64,000 bases of DNA from Paenibacillus taichungensis (GCF_013359905.1 NZ_JABMCC010000118.1:186001-250000), one strand, 5' to 3'. Positions 50,552-59,712 are shown, numbered from the stretch's first letter. The notes: generated from the sequence alone by a model not told the origin. Numbers and translations are program-made.

Positions 50552-52222
50552 TCACCTTGTCACTACATCTCCTTTGGGTACATCAAATAAAATATCAGTT
50601 CCTTGATCCAGCCGAGTAATCGTTAACCCTTGTCCATAAATGAGCTTCACCCGCCGATGCACGTTGTACAACCCGATCTGGTTGGCTGGCATCCGGTCAT
50701 GGTATACACGCTCAATAATGTCGGCTCCAATGCCTGCTCCTGTGTCACTGACCCCAATTCGCACAAAGTCAGGATAGTCCTGTACCCGAATCCGTACGGT
50801 TCCGGGTCCCTTTACCTTGAGAATACCGTGAATAATGGCATTTTCCACAAGCGGCTGAATGACCAGACTTGGAATATGCACAGCCACCTCATCAATATCA
50901 TAGATCACGTTAAGCCTGCTGCCGAAGCGCGCCTTCTCGATTTCCACATAATTGCGGACTTGCTCCAGCTCTTTGTGGATATCAATAAGCTCATCCGATA
51001 GCTCCAGGTTATAACGCATATATCCAGACAGATTCACAATCAGCTCGCGAGCCCGATCCGGCTTGGTTCGAATCGATGAGGCAATCGCGTTCAGCGCATT
51101 GAATAGAAAATGAGGATGAATTGTAGTCTGCAATGCACGAAGCTCCGCTTTATTGGCGGCAGCCTTGATCTCCTCTACACGTGATACTTCCATCTGGGTG
51201 GAAATAATCTGGGACAGGCCCACAGCCATCGTTTGCAACGGATACGTAATCTTGTACGCTTTGCGGTAATAAATTTTCAGGGCACCCGTCACTTCGCCCC
51301 GCTCTTTGAGCGGAATGATGAGCAGGGAGTGGATATCCGGCGTTTTCTCGTCAATGACATCATTGCTGATCGTAATCTCTCCGCTGGAGATCGTCTTCTT
51401 CGTCATCTCACTAATAATTTCATTACCGATGTGATATCGTTCCTCACCAAATCCCACATAAGCCAGTACATTTCGAGTATCCGTAATCGCAACCGCATCC
51501 GCCTGAATATCCTCCTGAATAATCCGACAGATCTTCCGCAGAGAGTCTTCATCAATGGAACGGAAGTACGGCAAGGTCTTGTTAGCAATCTCCAGCGCCA
51601 GCTTAGCCTGACGAGCTGCAATCATTTCCTTTTCCCCTTCTACACTCTGCACCAGCAGCACAATCAGTCCAATGTTCACCTCACCCAATATCATCGGCAG
51701 CGCAATCTTCGAGACAATATCGGCACCCAGAGGATCGGGATAGGAATACAGCAGGATAAGCAGCATCGTAAGCGCCTCACAGATCATTCCCGCCGCAATA
51801 CCGATCATCCAACGCTTCGACTTAGGCGTATACTTATGTATATACCCGGAGACCAGACCTGCAAGGATACTCGTAATCAGACACGGAATCGCCGTGACAC
51901 CATCCATATCGATCAAATACCGATGCACCCCGGAGACAATCCCCGTAATGATGCCCACAGGCGCTCCAAACAGAATGCCGCCAGACATGATCGCAATAAT
52001 GCGCACATTCACCAGCGAGCCTTCCACATTAATACCGGTATACGTACCAAAGATGGCAAATGCACAGAATAACAACGTAACCGCAATGTACTCCTGCCAT
52101 CTCAATTTTCCCTTTTGCAAAATCTGTCTAAACCGCGGTATCCTCGATAGAAAGAATAAAAATATAATCAGCAGTGCCGCCCGTTCAAACAGCCCCAGCA
52201 GCATCGTAAACATCTCCGTCAA
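50552..52222 (-). CDS. LytS-family membrane sensor histidine kinase
   Basis: The protein is 556 residues. Five or six membrane segments in the first ~190 residues form a 5TM-LYT sensor ('TYTGINVEGSLVNVRIIAIMSGGILFGAPVGIITG', in parts). A GAF domain spans about 215-350, followed by a His_kinase domain with 'IHPHFLFNALNAIASSIRTKPDRA' and a HATPase domain ('LVENAIIHGI', 'GVSDTGAGIG', 'GIGLYNVHRRVKLIYG' variant). The TTG at 52222 is chosen because GGAGG precedes it by eight bases; the frame also opens at 52246. Forms a two-component system with the LytTR regulator. Relatives sense pyruvate or membrane potential. Confidence 0.91.
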   Translation of the reverse strand: MTEMFTMLLGLFERAALLIIFLFFLSRIPRFRQILQKGKLRWQEYIAVTLLFCAFAIFGTYTGINVEGSLVNVRIIAIMSGGILFGAPVGIITGIVSGVHRYLIDMDGVTAIPCLITSILAGLVSGYIHKYTPKSKRWMIGIAAGMICEALTMLLILLYSYPDPLGADIVSKIALPMILGEVNIGLIVLLVQSVEGEKEMIAARQAKLALEIANKTLPYFRSIDEDSLRKICRIIQEDIQADAVAITDTRNVLAYVGFGEERYHIGNEIISEMTKKTISSGEITISNDVIDEKTPDIHSLLIIPLKERGEVTGALKIYYRKAYKITYPLQTMAVGLSQIISTQMEVSRVEEIKAAANKAELRALQTTIHPHFLFNALNAIASSIRTKPDRARELIVNLSGYMRYNLELSDELIDIHKELEQVRNYVEIEKARFGSRLNVIYDIDEVAVHIPSLVIQPLVENAIIHGILKVKGPGTVRIRVQDYPDFVRIGVSDTGAGIGADIIERVYHDRMPANQIGLYNVHRRVKLIYGQGLTITRLDQGTDILFDVPKGDVVTR

Positions 52223-52555
52223 TCTGACTTCCTCCACATCCGTCAAAAATAAACGCCCCTCATCGCAGCAGCGTTTTCCTCACTTTGAAATCCATGTATG
52301 CTCGTATGCAACAGTTTACCGCTCCCCCAGAAGGAAAGCAAAGTCGATCCTGTGAAAATGGAGTAGCCGAAAGTCGCTAACCTAATGAACAGACGATACG
52401 GAATTCATTTTGCTCCAAACCATTCTCTTCCCTACAAACAAAGCTTCACTTACCTACACATATAACTCCACTTCCAGAAATCCACTGTGTTATAATTAAT
52501 TGGAACATTATGCTAATTAATTAAACTGAAATTTATTTAAGAAAGGTGTATTTAA
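52223..52555. other. Intergenic region between divergent sensor kinase and small membrane protein genes
   Basis: No gene with a ribosome site was seen. The 3' part is AT-rich and should hold the promoter of the small membrane protein. Confidence 0.4.
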
Positions 52556-52813
52556 ATGTTTGTAATGCTACTGATAGGCTCACTCCTGCTTTTTAGTGGT
52601 TTGTGGTACATCATTTACTTGATCTCGAAACGTACCCAAAACCCAAATCGCTCGTCTGCTCATGTGCTGAGAGTGATTTTAAGTATTTCGATCCTCGTAC
52701 TAATAGTTGAAAACTACATATATGCAACAGTACCTTCTAATGCCATTTTAATTTTAGTATTTATTGCATCCTTAATTGCTACGAGCCCTTTTTTTGTTAA
52801 GAATAAAGAGTGA
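52556..52813 (+). CDS. Small membrane protein, 85 aa
   Basis: The protein has three hydrophobic segments (about residues 3-22, 37-57 and 61-79) separated by a basic loop ('SKRTQNPNRSSAHV'). It ends in a short charged tail. The ATG at 52556 has AAAGGTG seven bases upstream. I do not recognise it. It is followed, 94 bases on, by a lipoprotein gene on the same strand. AT-richer base use than the neighbours hints at accessory origin, but this is weak. Confidence 0.6.
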   Translation: MFVMLLIGSLLLFSGLWYIIYLISKRTQNPNRSSAHVLRVILSISILVLIVENYIYATVPSNAILILVFIASLIATSPFFVKNKE

Positions 52814-52907
52814 TGGGATGACACTATTTTTCTTTCTCTCTCCTATTAGAACTGGATTATAATCAACATGCTTCGTTTATCTCGCATTCCAAGGAGGAAT
52901 TTCCTTA

Positions 52908-53489
52908 ATGAAAAATCTCTCTTGTGGCATTTTATCTCTATGTGTAATTGGAGCCTTAGTTCTTTCTACATGCGGAAAAGCAGACGACAATTACTCCCTT
53001 TCCAATAGCGAAAAACCTAGCAACATAACAAGCGAAGCCCCTTCAACCAACATTACACCAACAAACATTGAAAGTCTGATTGAGCCAGCGGAGATTGAAG
53101 AAATTAAGGACATCACAGGTGCCGAATTTAAGAAAGGCGTCTACATTAATTTCGAAAAATATAAAAGCAACTTTTTTGACGAAAAGATTATCTCCATGTT
53201 AAATAACAATCTGGAATCGATTGTAGAGAACAACGAAGAAAAGTTTAAGCAGAACCTGAATAACAAGTCTTTGAAATCCATTAGAGAAGGCTTTTATTAC
53301 AAAAACACAGCCGATCAATTCATGTTCTATGAGTTGGATCTTTTAGAAAAACTCGATCATCCAGAACAAATTAGTGTAGGCGTACGTTTTGTAAGAAAGT
53401 CCTCAGACGGGAGTATTGAGAACCAAGGCATTACCTATTTCTTTACTAAAAACAAAAAAGGTGAGTGGGGTATTGAAAACATAGATTAA
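52908..53489 (+). CDS. Putative lipoprotein of unknown function, 193 aa
   Basis: The N-terminus has a Lys, a hydrophobic core and a Cys at residue 22 ('LVLSTCGKA'). Thr at -1 deviates from the usual Gly/Ala/Ser of a lipobox, so lipidation is probable but not certain. Residues 30-65 are a Ser/Thr/Asn-rich linker. The rest is a charged alpha/beta region with 'SVGVRFVRKSSDGSIENQGITYFFTKNKKGEWGI' resembling a small beta-sheet domain of the NTF2-like type. AAGGAGG precedes the ATG by ten bases. It is AT-rich compared with the flanks. No function can be given. Confidence 0.6.
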   Translation: MKNLSCGILSLCVIGALVLSTCGKADDNYSLSNSEKPSNITSEAPSTNITPTNIESLIEPAEIEEIKDITGAEFKKGVYINFEKYKSNFFDEKIISMLNNNLESIVENNEEKFKQNLNNKSLKSIREGFYYKNTADQFMFYELDLLEKLDHPEQISVGVRFVRKSSDGSIENQGITYFFTKNKKGEWGIENID

Positions 53490-53568
53490 ATTCCAATCGA
53501 AAATTTAAAGGAGATTGAATCCAATAGTATTTTGTATCAAGTAACATATGTTCTTGATTTAAACAAAA

Positions 53569-53608
53569 GGGCGGTTCATAAGTCATCTTGCTGACTTATG
53601 AACCGCCC
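53569..53608. terminator. Perfect 17-bp hairpin after the lipoprotein gene
   Basis: GGGCGGTTCATAAGTCA pairs perfectly with TGACTTATGAACCGCCC around TCTTGC. The T-rich side is on the minus strand (CTTTTGTTT), but its position suits the plus-strand gene, so it may work in both directions. Confidence 0.65.
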
Positions 53609-53668
53609 CATCCACTAAAATTACTTCATACACATTCGATGTAATTTGGTTTTTATAAAGTGAACTTC

Positions 53669-53824
53669 CAGTTACACAGTAACAGAGAGTGCAGAACCAA
53701 TCTGGAGAAGCGAAGCGCTCGCCTTTATCACCGGATTTTACCCTTTCAAAGGGTAATTCAAAAAAATCCGGGGATAACAGCGATCGGAAGATGGTACTGC
53801 ACTCGGAGTGGCCACGTGTAACAC
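53669..53824 (-). repeat. Dispersed hairpin repeat, copy 4 (inverted relative to copies 1-3)
   Basis: The most complete copy. On the minus strand it reads ACTCCGAGTGCAGTACCATC, CGATCGCTGTTATCCCCGG, T-run, TTACCCTTT-g-AAAGGGTAA, AAAATCCGGTGATAAAGGCG, then CTCTGTTACTGTGTAAC. Both ends carry short palindromes (GTGTTACAC; GTTAC-GTGTAAC). Confidence 0.85.
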
Positions 53825-53865
53825 CCAGTAGTTCATTTTATACCACCCAACATTCCATCGAATCC

Positions 53866-54153
53866 CTACCTAAACATGCCCCACAACTTAATCAAATGAA
53901 ACGTATTGTTTGGATCAATCTTCTGCGCAAGAACAAAAGCAACAAATTGTTCCTCCTGAGTCGTAGAAAAATTCTCGTTCAAAATGACCGCTGACGACTT
54001 GACCAACCTTCTCACCTTGGCCTTATCCTGCAAATCAGACTTGGTGACCCCATCTATCAACTTTTTGATACGCTCTTTGACAGCGGGATTTTTCATCTTT
54101 GTTTTGATCCGCTCCACCAGCTGCGGACTGATTCCATATTGTTGGTAACCCAA
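53866..54153 (-). CDS. SpoVIF-like (stage VI sporulation protein F) small protein
   Basis: The protein is 95 residues. Residues about 30-85 ('KKLIDGVTKSDLQDKAKVRRLVKSSAVILNE' in parts, 'TQEEQFVAFVLAQKI') resemble the SpoVIF/YjcC family, a spore-coat assembly factor of B. subtilis; the match is by pattern and only moderate. All-helical, basic, no membrane segment. The TTG at 54153 is preferred because AGGAGG ends eleven bases before it; a GTG four codons upstream overlaps that site. It stands alone between the repeat and recG. Confidence 0.55.
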   Translation of the reverse strand: MGYQQYGISPQLVERIKTKMKNPAVKERIKKLIDGVTKSDLQDKAKVRRLVKSSAVILNENFSTTQEEQFVAFVLAQKIDPNNTFHLIKLWGMFR

Positions 54154-54220
54154 AACGTACAGCACCTCCTGAATAATGAACTCACTTCTTATTCATATGA
54201 CAGGAGGGCCTGTACACTTG

Positions 54221-54241
54221 ACATTTTCCCACGGAAAATGT
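54221..54241. terminator. Short perfect hairpin downstream of recG
   Basis: ACATTTTCC pairs with GGAAAATGT around CAC. No T-tract follows on the minus strand, so termination is uncertain. Confidence 0.35.
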
Positions 54242-54267
54242 GGAAAACCACACATCTACAGCCCCGA

Positions 54268-56313
54268 TTAATCGATCAGATCACCCTGGAATACTTGCTG
54301 CTGCTGTAAAAAGTCACGTAAAGGAGCGTAGTCAACAGACGTCCAGAAGTTCGCATCCGCAATCAGGCTGGACACATCATCTCGGGCCTGCTCCAATACG
54401 GCAAAATCCGCAACCATGTCGGCAAGACGGAACTCGGGTAATCCACTTTGCTTGGTGCCAAAGAAATCCCCCGGTCCCCGCAGATCCAGATCTCGACTGG
54501 ATACTTCGAATCCATCTTCAGTTTCCGTCATGACCTTCATGCGCTCCTGCCCAACTTCTGTCTTGGGATCAGCAATAAGCACACAATAGGAGGCATGAGC
54601 GCCCCGACCCACCCGGCCACGAAGCTGATGCAGCTGCGACAGACCGAAGCGGTCCGCATCCATAATAACCATCAGCGTTGCGTTAGGCACATCGACCCCG
54701 ACCTCCACAACCGTTGTGGAGACCAGGAGCTGAATTTCGTTGCTGTAGAAGTCCCGCATCATCTCTTCTTTCTCGCCAGCCGTCATCCGTCCATGCAGCA
54801 GACCTACACGGTACTTCGGAAAGTTCTGCTGCATCTGGATATGCAGGTCAATCGCATTCTGTACATCCAGCTTCTCCGACTCTTCAATGAGCGGACAGAT
54901 CAGATAGGCCTGACGTCCCTGGTCCACTTCTCGCGAAATAAAACCAAGTACCCGGTCCATCATGTCGTGCTTGACCCAGTACGTTGAGATTGGAATCCGT
55001 CCCTTTGGACGTTCCGAGATGGTCGATACCTCAATATCACCAAAAGCCGTAATCGCCAGTGTTCGCGGTATCGGCGTCGCCGTCATCGTTAACACATCCG
55101 GGTTATAGCCTTTACGCCGCAAAACGCTGCGCTGATTCACACCGAAGCGATGCTGTTCATCCGTAACAACAAGACCCAGATCGCGGAAAAATACATCTTC
55201 CTGGATCAGAGCGTGTGTACCGACAACGATATCGATCATCCCCATCTGCAAGGATGCAATCAGATCTTTGCGCTTCCGTCCATTCACACTGCCCGTTAAC
55301 AGACCCACAGTTACGCCAAAGGGTTCAAACAGCTTTTGCAGTGAGCGCATATGCTGTTCTGCCAGAATCTCCGTAGGGACCATCAGAGCCCCCTGAAAAC
55401 CGGAACGAACGGTCGTATACAGCGCAATCGCTGCAATAACCGTTTTACCTGAGCCTACATCTCCCTGCAGCAACCGGTTCATCGAATACGGTGAACGCAT
55501 ATCATGCAGAATTTCAAGCTCTACCTTCTTCTGCGCATCCGTCAGTTCAAATGGCAAACTGCGAACGAACTCCCGAATCGTCGTATTATCCGTTGTGTGT
55601 ACTACACCATCCATACGATCCCGGTTCAATGCACGATAGGCCTGCATCTTGAGTTGAAACAAAAATAACTCCTCATACACCATCCGTTGTCTGGCCTGCT
55701 GGCCTTCCCGGTTATCCTGCGGACGGTGAATCCCGGCAATCGCCTGTTTGCGAGCCATGAATCCATATTTCTTCATGAGTGATTGAGGCAGAATTTCGGG
55801 GATCATTTCCCCGAATTGGACTAACCCCTGATTAATCGTTTTGCGCATCCAGGACTGCGTAAGCTTGCCGGTTACGGAGTACACAGGCTGCAGCGTGCCC
55901 GAACGCCCTTCCCCTTTATCCGGGAATTCCGAATCCGTTACGGTCATCTGCATACGTTTCTGTTCCCATTTCCCTGTAATGACAATCTCCCGATTGGGCG
56001 TAAGCTGCTCCTTCAGAAAATGCCGATTGAACCAGGTGGCTGAGATCATCCATTCTTCCGTCATCACTTTACAGGTAAGACGTGACTTTTTGCCATAACG
56101 TTGCAACACCGGGATACCCATCACTTTACCCTGTACCGTAATTTTATCCCCGTCCTTCACTTCACTGAGCGAACGCAGCCGATAATCCTCATAACGAAAC
56201 GGATAATATTCAAGCAAGTCTTTTACAGTAGAGATGCCAAAGGCGTGAAGCTCTCCCTCTTTGAGAGCACTCACGCCGCTAATTTGTTTTACCGATATTT
56301 CTTCCCATTTCAT
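54268..56313 (-). CDS. recG: ATP-dependent DNA helicase RecG
   Basis: The 681-residue enzyme remodels stalled replication forks and branched DNA. The N-terminal wedge/OB domain ('DGDKITVQGKVMGIPVLQRYGKKSRL', in parts) is followed by helicase motifs: Walker A 'LLQGDVGSGKTVIA', 'VVTDEQHRFGV' (DEQH box), 'TMTATPIPRTLA', 'LLHGRM', 'STTVVEVGVDVPNATLMV' and 'QLRGRVGRG'. Length and order are those of the family. ATG at 56313 follows GAGGG by seven bases; the upstream degV stop is at 56324, so the genes are adjacent and probably co-transcribed. Confidence 0.96.
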   Translation of the reverse strand: MKWEEISVKQISGVSALKEGELHAFGISTVKDLLEYYPFRYEDYRLRSLSEVKDGDKITVQGKVMGIPVLQRYGKKSRLTCKVMTEEWMISATWFNRHFLKEQLTPNREIVITGKWEQKRMQMTVTDSEFPDKGEGRSGTLQPVYSVTGKLTQSWMRKTINQGLVQFGEMIPEILPQSLMKKYGFMARKQAIAGIHRPQDNREGQQARQRMVYEELFLFQLKMQAYRALNRDRMDGVVHTTDNTTIREFVRSLPFELTDAQKKVELEILHDMRSPYSMNRLLQGDVGSGKTVIAAIALYTTVRSGFQGALMVPTEILAEQHMRSLQKLFEPFGVTVGLLTGSVNGRKRKDLIASLQMGMIDIVVGTHALIQEDVFFRDLGLVVTDEQHRFGVNQRSVLRRKGYNPDVLTMTATPIPRTLAITAFGDIEVSTISERPKGRIPISTYWVKHDMMDRVLGFISREVDQGRQAYLICPLIEESEKLDVQNAIDLHIQMQQNFPKYRVGLLHGRMTAGEKEEMMRDFYSNEIQLLVSTTVVEVGVDVPNATLMVIMDADRFGLSQLHQLRGRVGRGAHASYCVLIADPKTEVGQERMKVMTETEDGFEVSSRDLDLRGPGDFFGTKQSGLPEFRLADMVADFAVLEQARDDVSSLIADANFWTSVDYAPLRDFLQQQQVFQGDLID

Positions 56314-56323
56314 GTCTAATCCC

Positions 56324-57187
56324 TCATTCCGGAACAGGCCACATAAAGATGGCAATTACGCCTGGCCCAACATGGCTGCCAATGACGGCCCCAATATTGG
56401 TATATACCACTTCATTCAGTGTAAAATGCCCGCGTAATTGCTCTGCACAAGCGATCGCCGATCCAGGGTCTGCGGTATGACCTACCGCAAGATTAACACG
56501 TTGACCCGCCAGATCCTGCTGAAACAGCTCAATAATGCGTGCCATGGCTTTTTTGTGACCTCTGACTTTCTCCACTGCGTAAATAACGCCTTCCTCATCA
56601 ATGGACAAGATCGGTTTAATATTCAACAGTGTTCCCAAGATGGCCGCAGCCTTGCCTATCCGACCGCCTTTCTGCAGATACTCTAATGTATCTACAAGAA
56701 AGAACAGCTTGCGGCTCTGCTGCATGGCTGCTACAGCCGCAGCGATCTCCGCAGCGGACTTGCCTTGTTCAGCAAGCTCGGCAGCCTGTACGACCAATAA
56801 ACCATATCCATAGGATGCAGACTTCGAATCCAGTACCGTTATGTCTCCCTCACGTTCCAGCAACGATTTGCCAAGCAGTGCCGATTGATAGGTACCACTC
56901 ATGCCGGAAGACAAATGAATCGATACAATGGGCCGCTCTGGGTCCTCATCCAACAATGTGTTATAGATATTCATAAAATCGGTGGGAGAAGGCTGTGAGG
57001 TTGTAGGCAGCACGGATACCTTCTCCAATTTTGCATAGAACTGTTCCGAAGTCAGATCAACGCCGTCTGCATAAGCTTCCTCCCCGAACAAAACACGCAG
57101 CGGAACAACATGAATCCCGTATTTATGGATCAGTTCTTCCGGTATATCTGCCGTGCTATCGGTTACGATCGCAACCTTGTGGCTCAT
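56324..57187 (-). CDS. DegV-family fatty-acid-binding protein
   Basis: The 287-residue cytosolic protein starts 'VAIVTDSTADIPEELI', with 'VVPLRVLFGEEAYADGVDLT' and 'TSQPSPTDF', then 'SIHLSSGMSGTYQSA', 'VLDSKSASYG', 'GRIGKAAAILGTLLNIKPIL' and 'GSHVGPGVIAIF', the full DegV pattern. DegV (FakB-like) proteins hold fatty acids for phosphorylation by a FakA/DAK2-type kinase, which is the next gene upstream here (yloV). ATG at 57187 follows GAGGAGG. Confidence 0.93.
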   Translation of the reverse strand: MSHKVAIVTDSTADIPEELIHKYGIHVVPLRVLFGEEAYADGVDLTSEQFYAKLEKVSVLPTTSQPSPTDFMNIYNTLLDEDPERPIVSIHLSSGMSGTYQSALLGKSLLEREGDITVLDSKSASYGYGLLVVQAAELAEQGKSAAEIAAAVAAMQQSRKLFFLVDTLEYLQKGGRIGKAAAILGTLLNIKPILSIDEEGVIYAVEKVRGHKKAMARIIELFQQDLAGQRVNLAVGHTADPGSAIACAEQLRGHFTLNEVVYTNIGAVIGSHVGPGVIAIFMWPVPE

Positions 57188-57225
57188 CAGATTTCCTCCT
57201 CTTTGCTTAAGTGCTATTAGTGCAT

Positions 57226-57256
57226 GTTCAAAAAGTTAACTGGGAACTTTTTGAAC
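57226..57256. terminator. Perfect AT-rich hairpin between yloV and degV
   Basis: GTTCAAAAAGTT pairs with AACTTTTTGAAC around AACTGGG. It has no separate T-tract and may reduce read-through or protect the message. Confidence 0.5.
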
Positions 57257-57264
57257 AACCTCTA

Positions 57265-59073
57265 TTAGGACTCTACAGAGAACAAATAATAATAAACCGG
57301 CTGTCCTCCAAGATGCACCTCTACCTCAGCATCAGGATATTGTTCTTCAAGCCATGCGACAAGCGCAGCGGTAATCTCAGGGGTGGCCTCGTCCCCTTCA
57401 AGGATGGTCACTACTTCATCTCCGCTCTCCATCATCTGTTGCAGCAGGCCTTCACATGCGTGCAGCATGCTTTCATCCGTTGCCACGATCTTGGAATTAT
57501 GGATACCGATATAGTGCCCAGCTTTGATATCAAGCTCGTCATATTGTGTATCTCTGACCGCATGAGTCACTTGACCGGACTGTACCCGGCTAATCGCCTC
57601 AAGCATATGGTCACGATTGGTTTCCGCAGATTCATCCTCCTGGAAAGCAAAAGCCGCTGCCATGCCCTGAGGGATCGTCTTGCTCGGAATTACAATAATT
57701 CGACGCTCATCTTCAAGCAACTCGCGAGCCTGCTGCGCAGCAAGTACAATATTGGAGTTGTTCGGCAAAATAAATACCTGCTCTGCCGCGATCGAACGCA
57801 CCGCTTTCACAAAATCTTCAGTGCTCGGATTCATCGTCTGTCCACCAGACAGAACAACATCCACGCCGAGACTCTGGAAAATCTCCGCAATGCCTTCACC
57901 AGAAGATACCGCGATGAAACCATATGGTGCCATCTCGTCTGCTGGGAGCACAGCTTTTTCCACGCTACGCGTCGCTTCAGGAGGAATCTCTGCGAACAGC
58001 TCAGGCGAAGGCGCAATGTCCATACCTGCAGTCAGCAGATCACGATGCTGCTCACGCATATTGAGAATGTGAATTTGTGTGATTTCTCCATAACGGAGAG
58101 CTAGATTTAATACATCCCCAGGTGTCTTGGAATGCACGTGAACCTTAATCACTTCATCGTCAGCAATAATAATGATGGAGTCCCCGTTAACTGACAACGC
58201 TTTCCGGAATGCTTCGTCATCAAATGCAACGCCTGCGTTCTCTCCAAGCTCACGGTTAATAAAGAACTCCATGTCATATAGGAACTCAATATCTTCCGTT
58301 TCCAGTCGTGCTTGGGCAGACATTGGCATCTCCGGCACGATTACCTGCTGTGCAGGCTTCGCAGAAACCACTTCTGACGGTGCAGCTGGTTTCAATGCAG
58401 ATGCCGCTACGGTTGGTTGTACGTCTCTCTGGAAGGATGTACGACTTGCCCCATCCGTTTGCAGCAGAACGTCCATAAAGCCTTCGTAAATATATACAAG
58501 CCCCTGACCGCCCGAATCCACAACACCGACCTGTTTCAATACAGGCAGCAATTCCGGAGTCATTGCCAGTGCTTCTTTTGCTTTTAACAATACTTCATTC
58601 ATTAATTCAGTTATATCATTCGTCCGTCTTGCGTAGTAGCTGGCATGTTTCGCCGCTTCCTTGGCTACGGTAAGAATGGTCCCTTCAACGGGCTTCACTA
58701 CGGCTTTATAAGCTGCGTCCACACCGTTCTGCAGGGCTGCGGCGAACTGGAGTGTATTCAGTTCCTCGTAAGGAGCAGCTGAACGACTGAATCCGCGGAA
58801 CAATTGCGATAATATTACTCCGGAATTCCCCCGTGCACCCATAAGCAGGCCTTTTGATAAAATACCGGCAGCTTCTCCGATGGAGGCAGAACTCTTACGT
58901 TTAATCTCTGCCACTCCTGCACTCATTGTCAAATTCATGTTCGTTCCCGTGTCACCATCCGGCACAGGGAAAACATTCAGGGAATTGACGTGCTCTGCAT
59001 GCTGTCCAAGTTGTTCCGCTCCGGCAAGTACCATTGCGGTGAAATCTGTTCCATTTAAAGAACGTATACTCAA
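57265..59073 (-). CDS. yloV: DAK2/DhaL-domain protein (YloV; fatty-acid-kinase FakA-like)
   Basis: The protein is 602 residues. The N-terminal DAK2 (DhaL) domain holds the nucleotide/magnesium site ('LNVFPVPDGDTGTNMNLT', 'KGLLMGARGNSGVILSQL', 'VDSGGQGLVYIYEGFM'). A middle region and a C-terminal DegV-like domain follow. FakA phosphorylates fatty acids bound to FakB/DegV proteins, so its link to the next gene degV is functional. The start is TTG at 59073 ('LSIRSLNGTDF'), matching Bacillus 'MSIRTLDG' and preceded by AAGGGG. YloU/Asp23, usually encoded just upstream, is missing from the neighbourhood. Confidence 0.92.
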   Translation of the reverse strand: MSIRSLNGTDFTAMVLAGAEQLGQHAEHVNSLNVFPVPDGDTGTNMNLTMSAGVAEIKRKSSASIGEAAGILSKGLLMGARGNSGVILSQLFRGFSRSAAPYEELNTLQFAAALQNGVDAAYKAVVKPVEGTILTVAKEAAKHASYYARRTNDITELMNEVLLKAKEALAMTPELLPVLKQVGVVDSGGQGLVYIYEGFMDVLLQTDGASRTSFQRDVQPTVAASALKPAAPSEVVSAKPAQQVIVPEMPMSAQARLETEDIEFLYDMEFFINRELGENAGVAFDDEAFRKALSVNGDSIIIIADDEVIKVHVHSKTPGDVLNLALRYGEITQIHILNMREQHRDLLTAGMDIAPSPELFAEIPPEATRSVEKAVLPADEMAPYGFIAVSSGEGIAEIFQSLGVDVVLSGGQTMNPSTEDFVKAVRSIAAEQVFILPNNSNIVLAAQQARELLEDERRIIVIPSKTIPQGMAAAFAFQEDESAETNRDHMLEAISRVQSGQVTHAVRDTQYDELDIKAGHYIGIHNSKIVATDESMLHACEGLLQQMMESGDEVVTILEGDEATPEITAALVAWLEEQYPDAEVEVHLGGQPVYYYLFSVES

Positions 59074-59507
59074 GTGAGAATTCCCCTTCCTAGCTTGATA
59101 CACGAACATCTTGCACCAAGATGTTATCTGGTCTGTTCATGCGCAAACGCTTATCGCGTTATTCTTCGTCCATACCTTGTCCGGCACAGGCATAATAATA
59201 CATAATGTCAGCCGGATTAACGGTCTGGGCGGCCGGGCAACCGATATCCTGCAATTGCTCTGTAACCCCTAACTCGGGGCATACGGATATGCACCGGTAT
59301 CAAGAGCCGGCATGAATGCCGCATGGAGACTGGTGCCAATGATGGAATGCCGCAGCTCACAGCGTTGCCAAAAAAGCAGACCACCGACCTTTAAGGCCGG
59401 TTTTTTCTCCGGCTTCCCCGCGGCAACAGCCTGTTCACCGCTGTATTATGGACTATTCAACATTGTACTATATTAGACAGGAGAAATAAATAAAGTTTTT
59501 GGATCAG
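59074..59507. other. Unexplained region between yloV and the rpmB promoter
   Basis: No open frame with a ribosome site was seen. It has several GC-rich inverted repeats and a terminator on the plus strand (59383-59406), though no plus-strand gene precedes it. It may encode a small RNA or a long yloV leader. The Asp23-family gene yloU, expected here, is absent. Confidence 0.45.
59383..59406 (+). terminator. Plus-strand hairpin with T-run in the yloV-rpmB region
   Basis: ACCG-CCTTTAAGG-CGGT with one mismatch, followed immediately by TTTTTT. There is no upstream plus-strand protein gene to explain it. Confidence 0.65.
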
Positions 59508-59537
59508 TTGACGAAGCTTTTTTCAATATGATATTAT
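59508..59537 (+). promoter_or_regulatory. Sigma-A promoter of rpmB
   Basis: TTGACG and TATTAT are separated by 18 bases, predicting a start near 59544 and a leader of about 170 bases. Confidence 0.65.
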
Positions 59538-59543
59538 ATTCAA

Positions 59544-59712
59544 GTATTGTTTTATGCAGGTTTAGTAATGGAAATGATCCGGCTATGCCGGCTTGAACAA
59601 CGCCATTAGCTACTGGAACCTGACCATTGCGGTCAGGAAGAACAATTTAGCCCGTCTGGATTGACATTCGTGTCTCCTTAGGGCAACTGGTTATTTTAGG
59701 ATAGGAGGTGTA
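59544..59712 (+). other. Structured leader of rpmB
   Basis: The leader contains the hairpins CCGGC/GCCGG (59579-59592) and CCTGACC/GGTCAGG (59621-59639), then GGAGG at 59703-59707. Ribosomal protein leaders of Firmicutes often bind their own protein; similarity to a known L28 leader was not checked. Confidence 0.4.

Noticed and set aside
51233..52072. A 279-codon plus-strand frame
   Set aside because: Antisense shadow of the LytS-type kinase; extremely rich in Arg, Asn and His, no ribosome site.
53689..53994. Small frame reading through repeat copy 4
   Set aside because: Same reason; it also runs into the antisense of the SpoVIF-like gene.
57211..58104. A 297-codon plus-strand frame
   Set aside because: Antisense to yloV, no ribosome site, unnatural composition.
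59074..59507. T-box or other known riboswitch
   Set aside because: The T-box core sequence and other riboswitch signatures I know were not matched; only generic stems and a terminator are visible.
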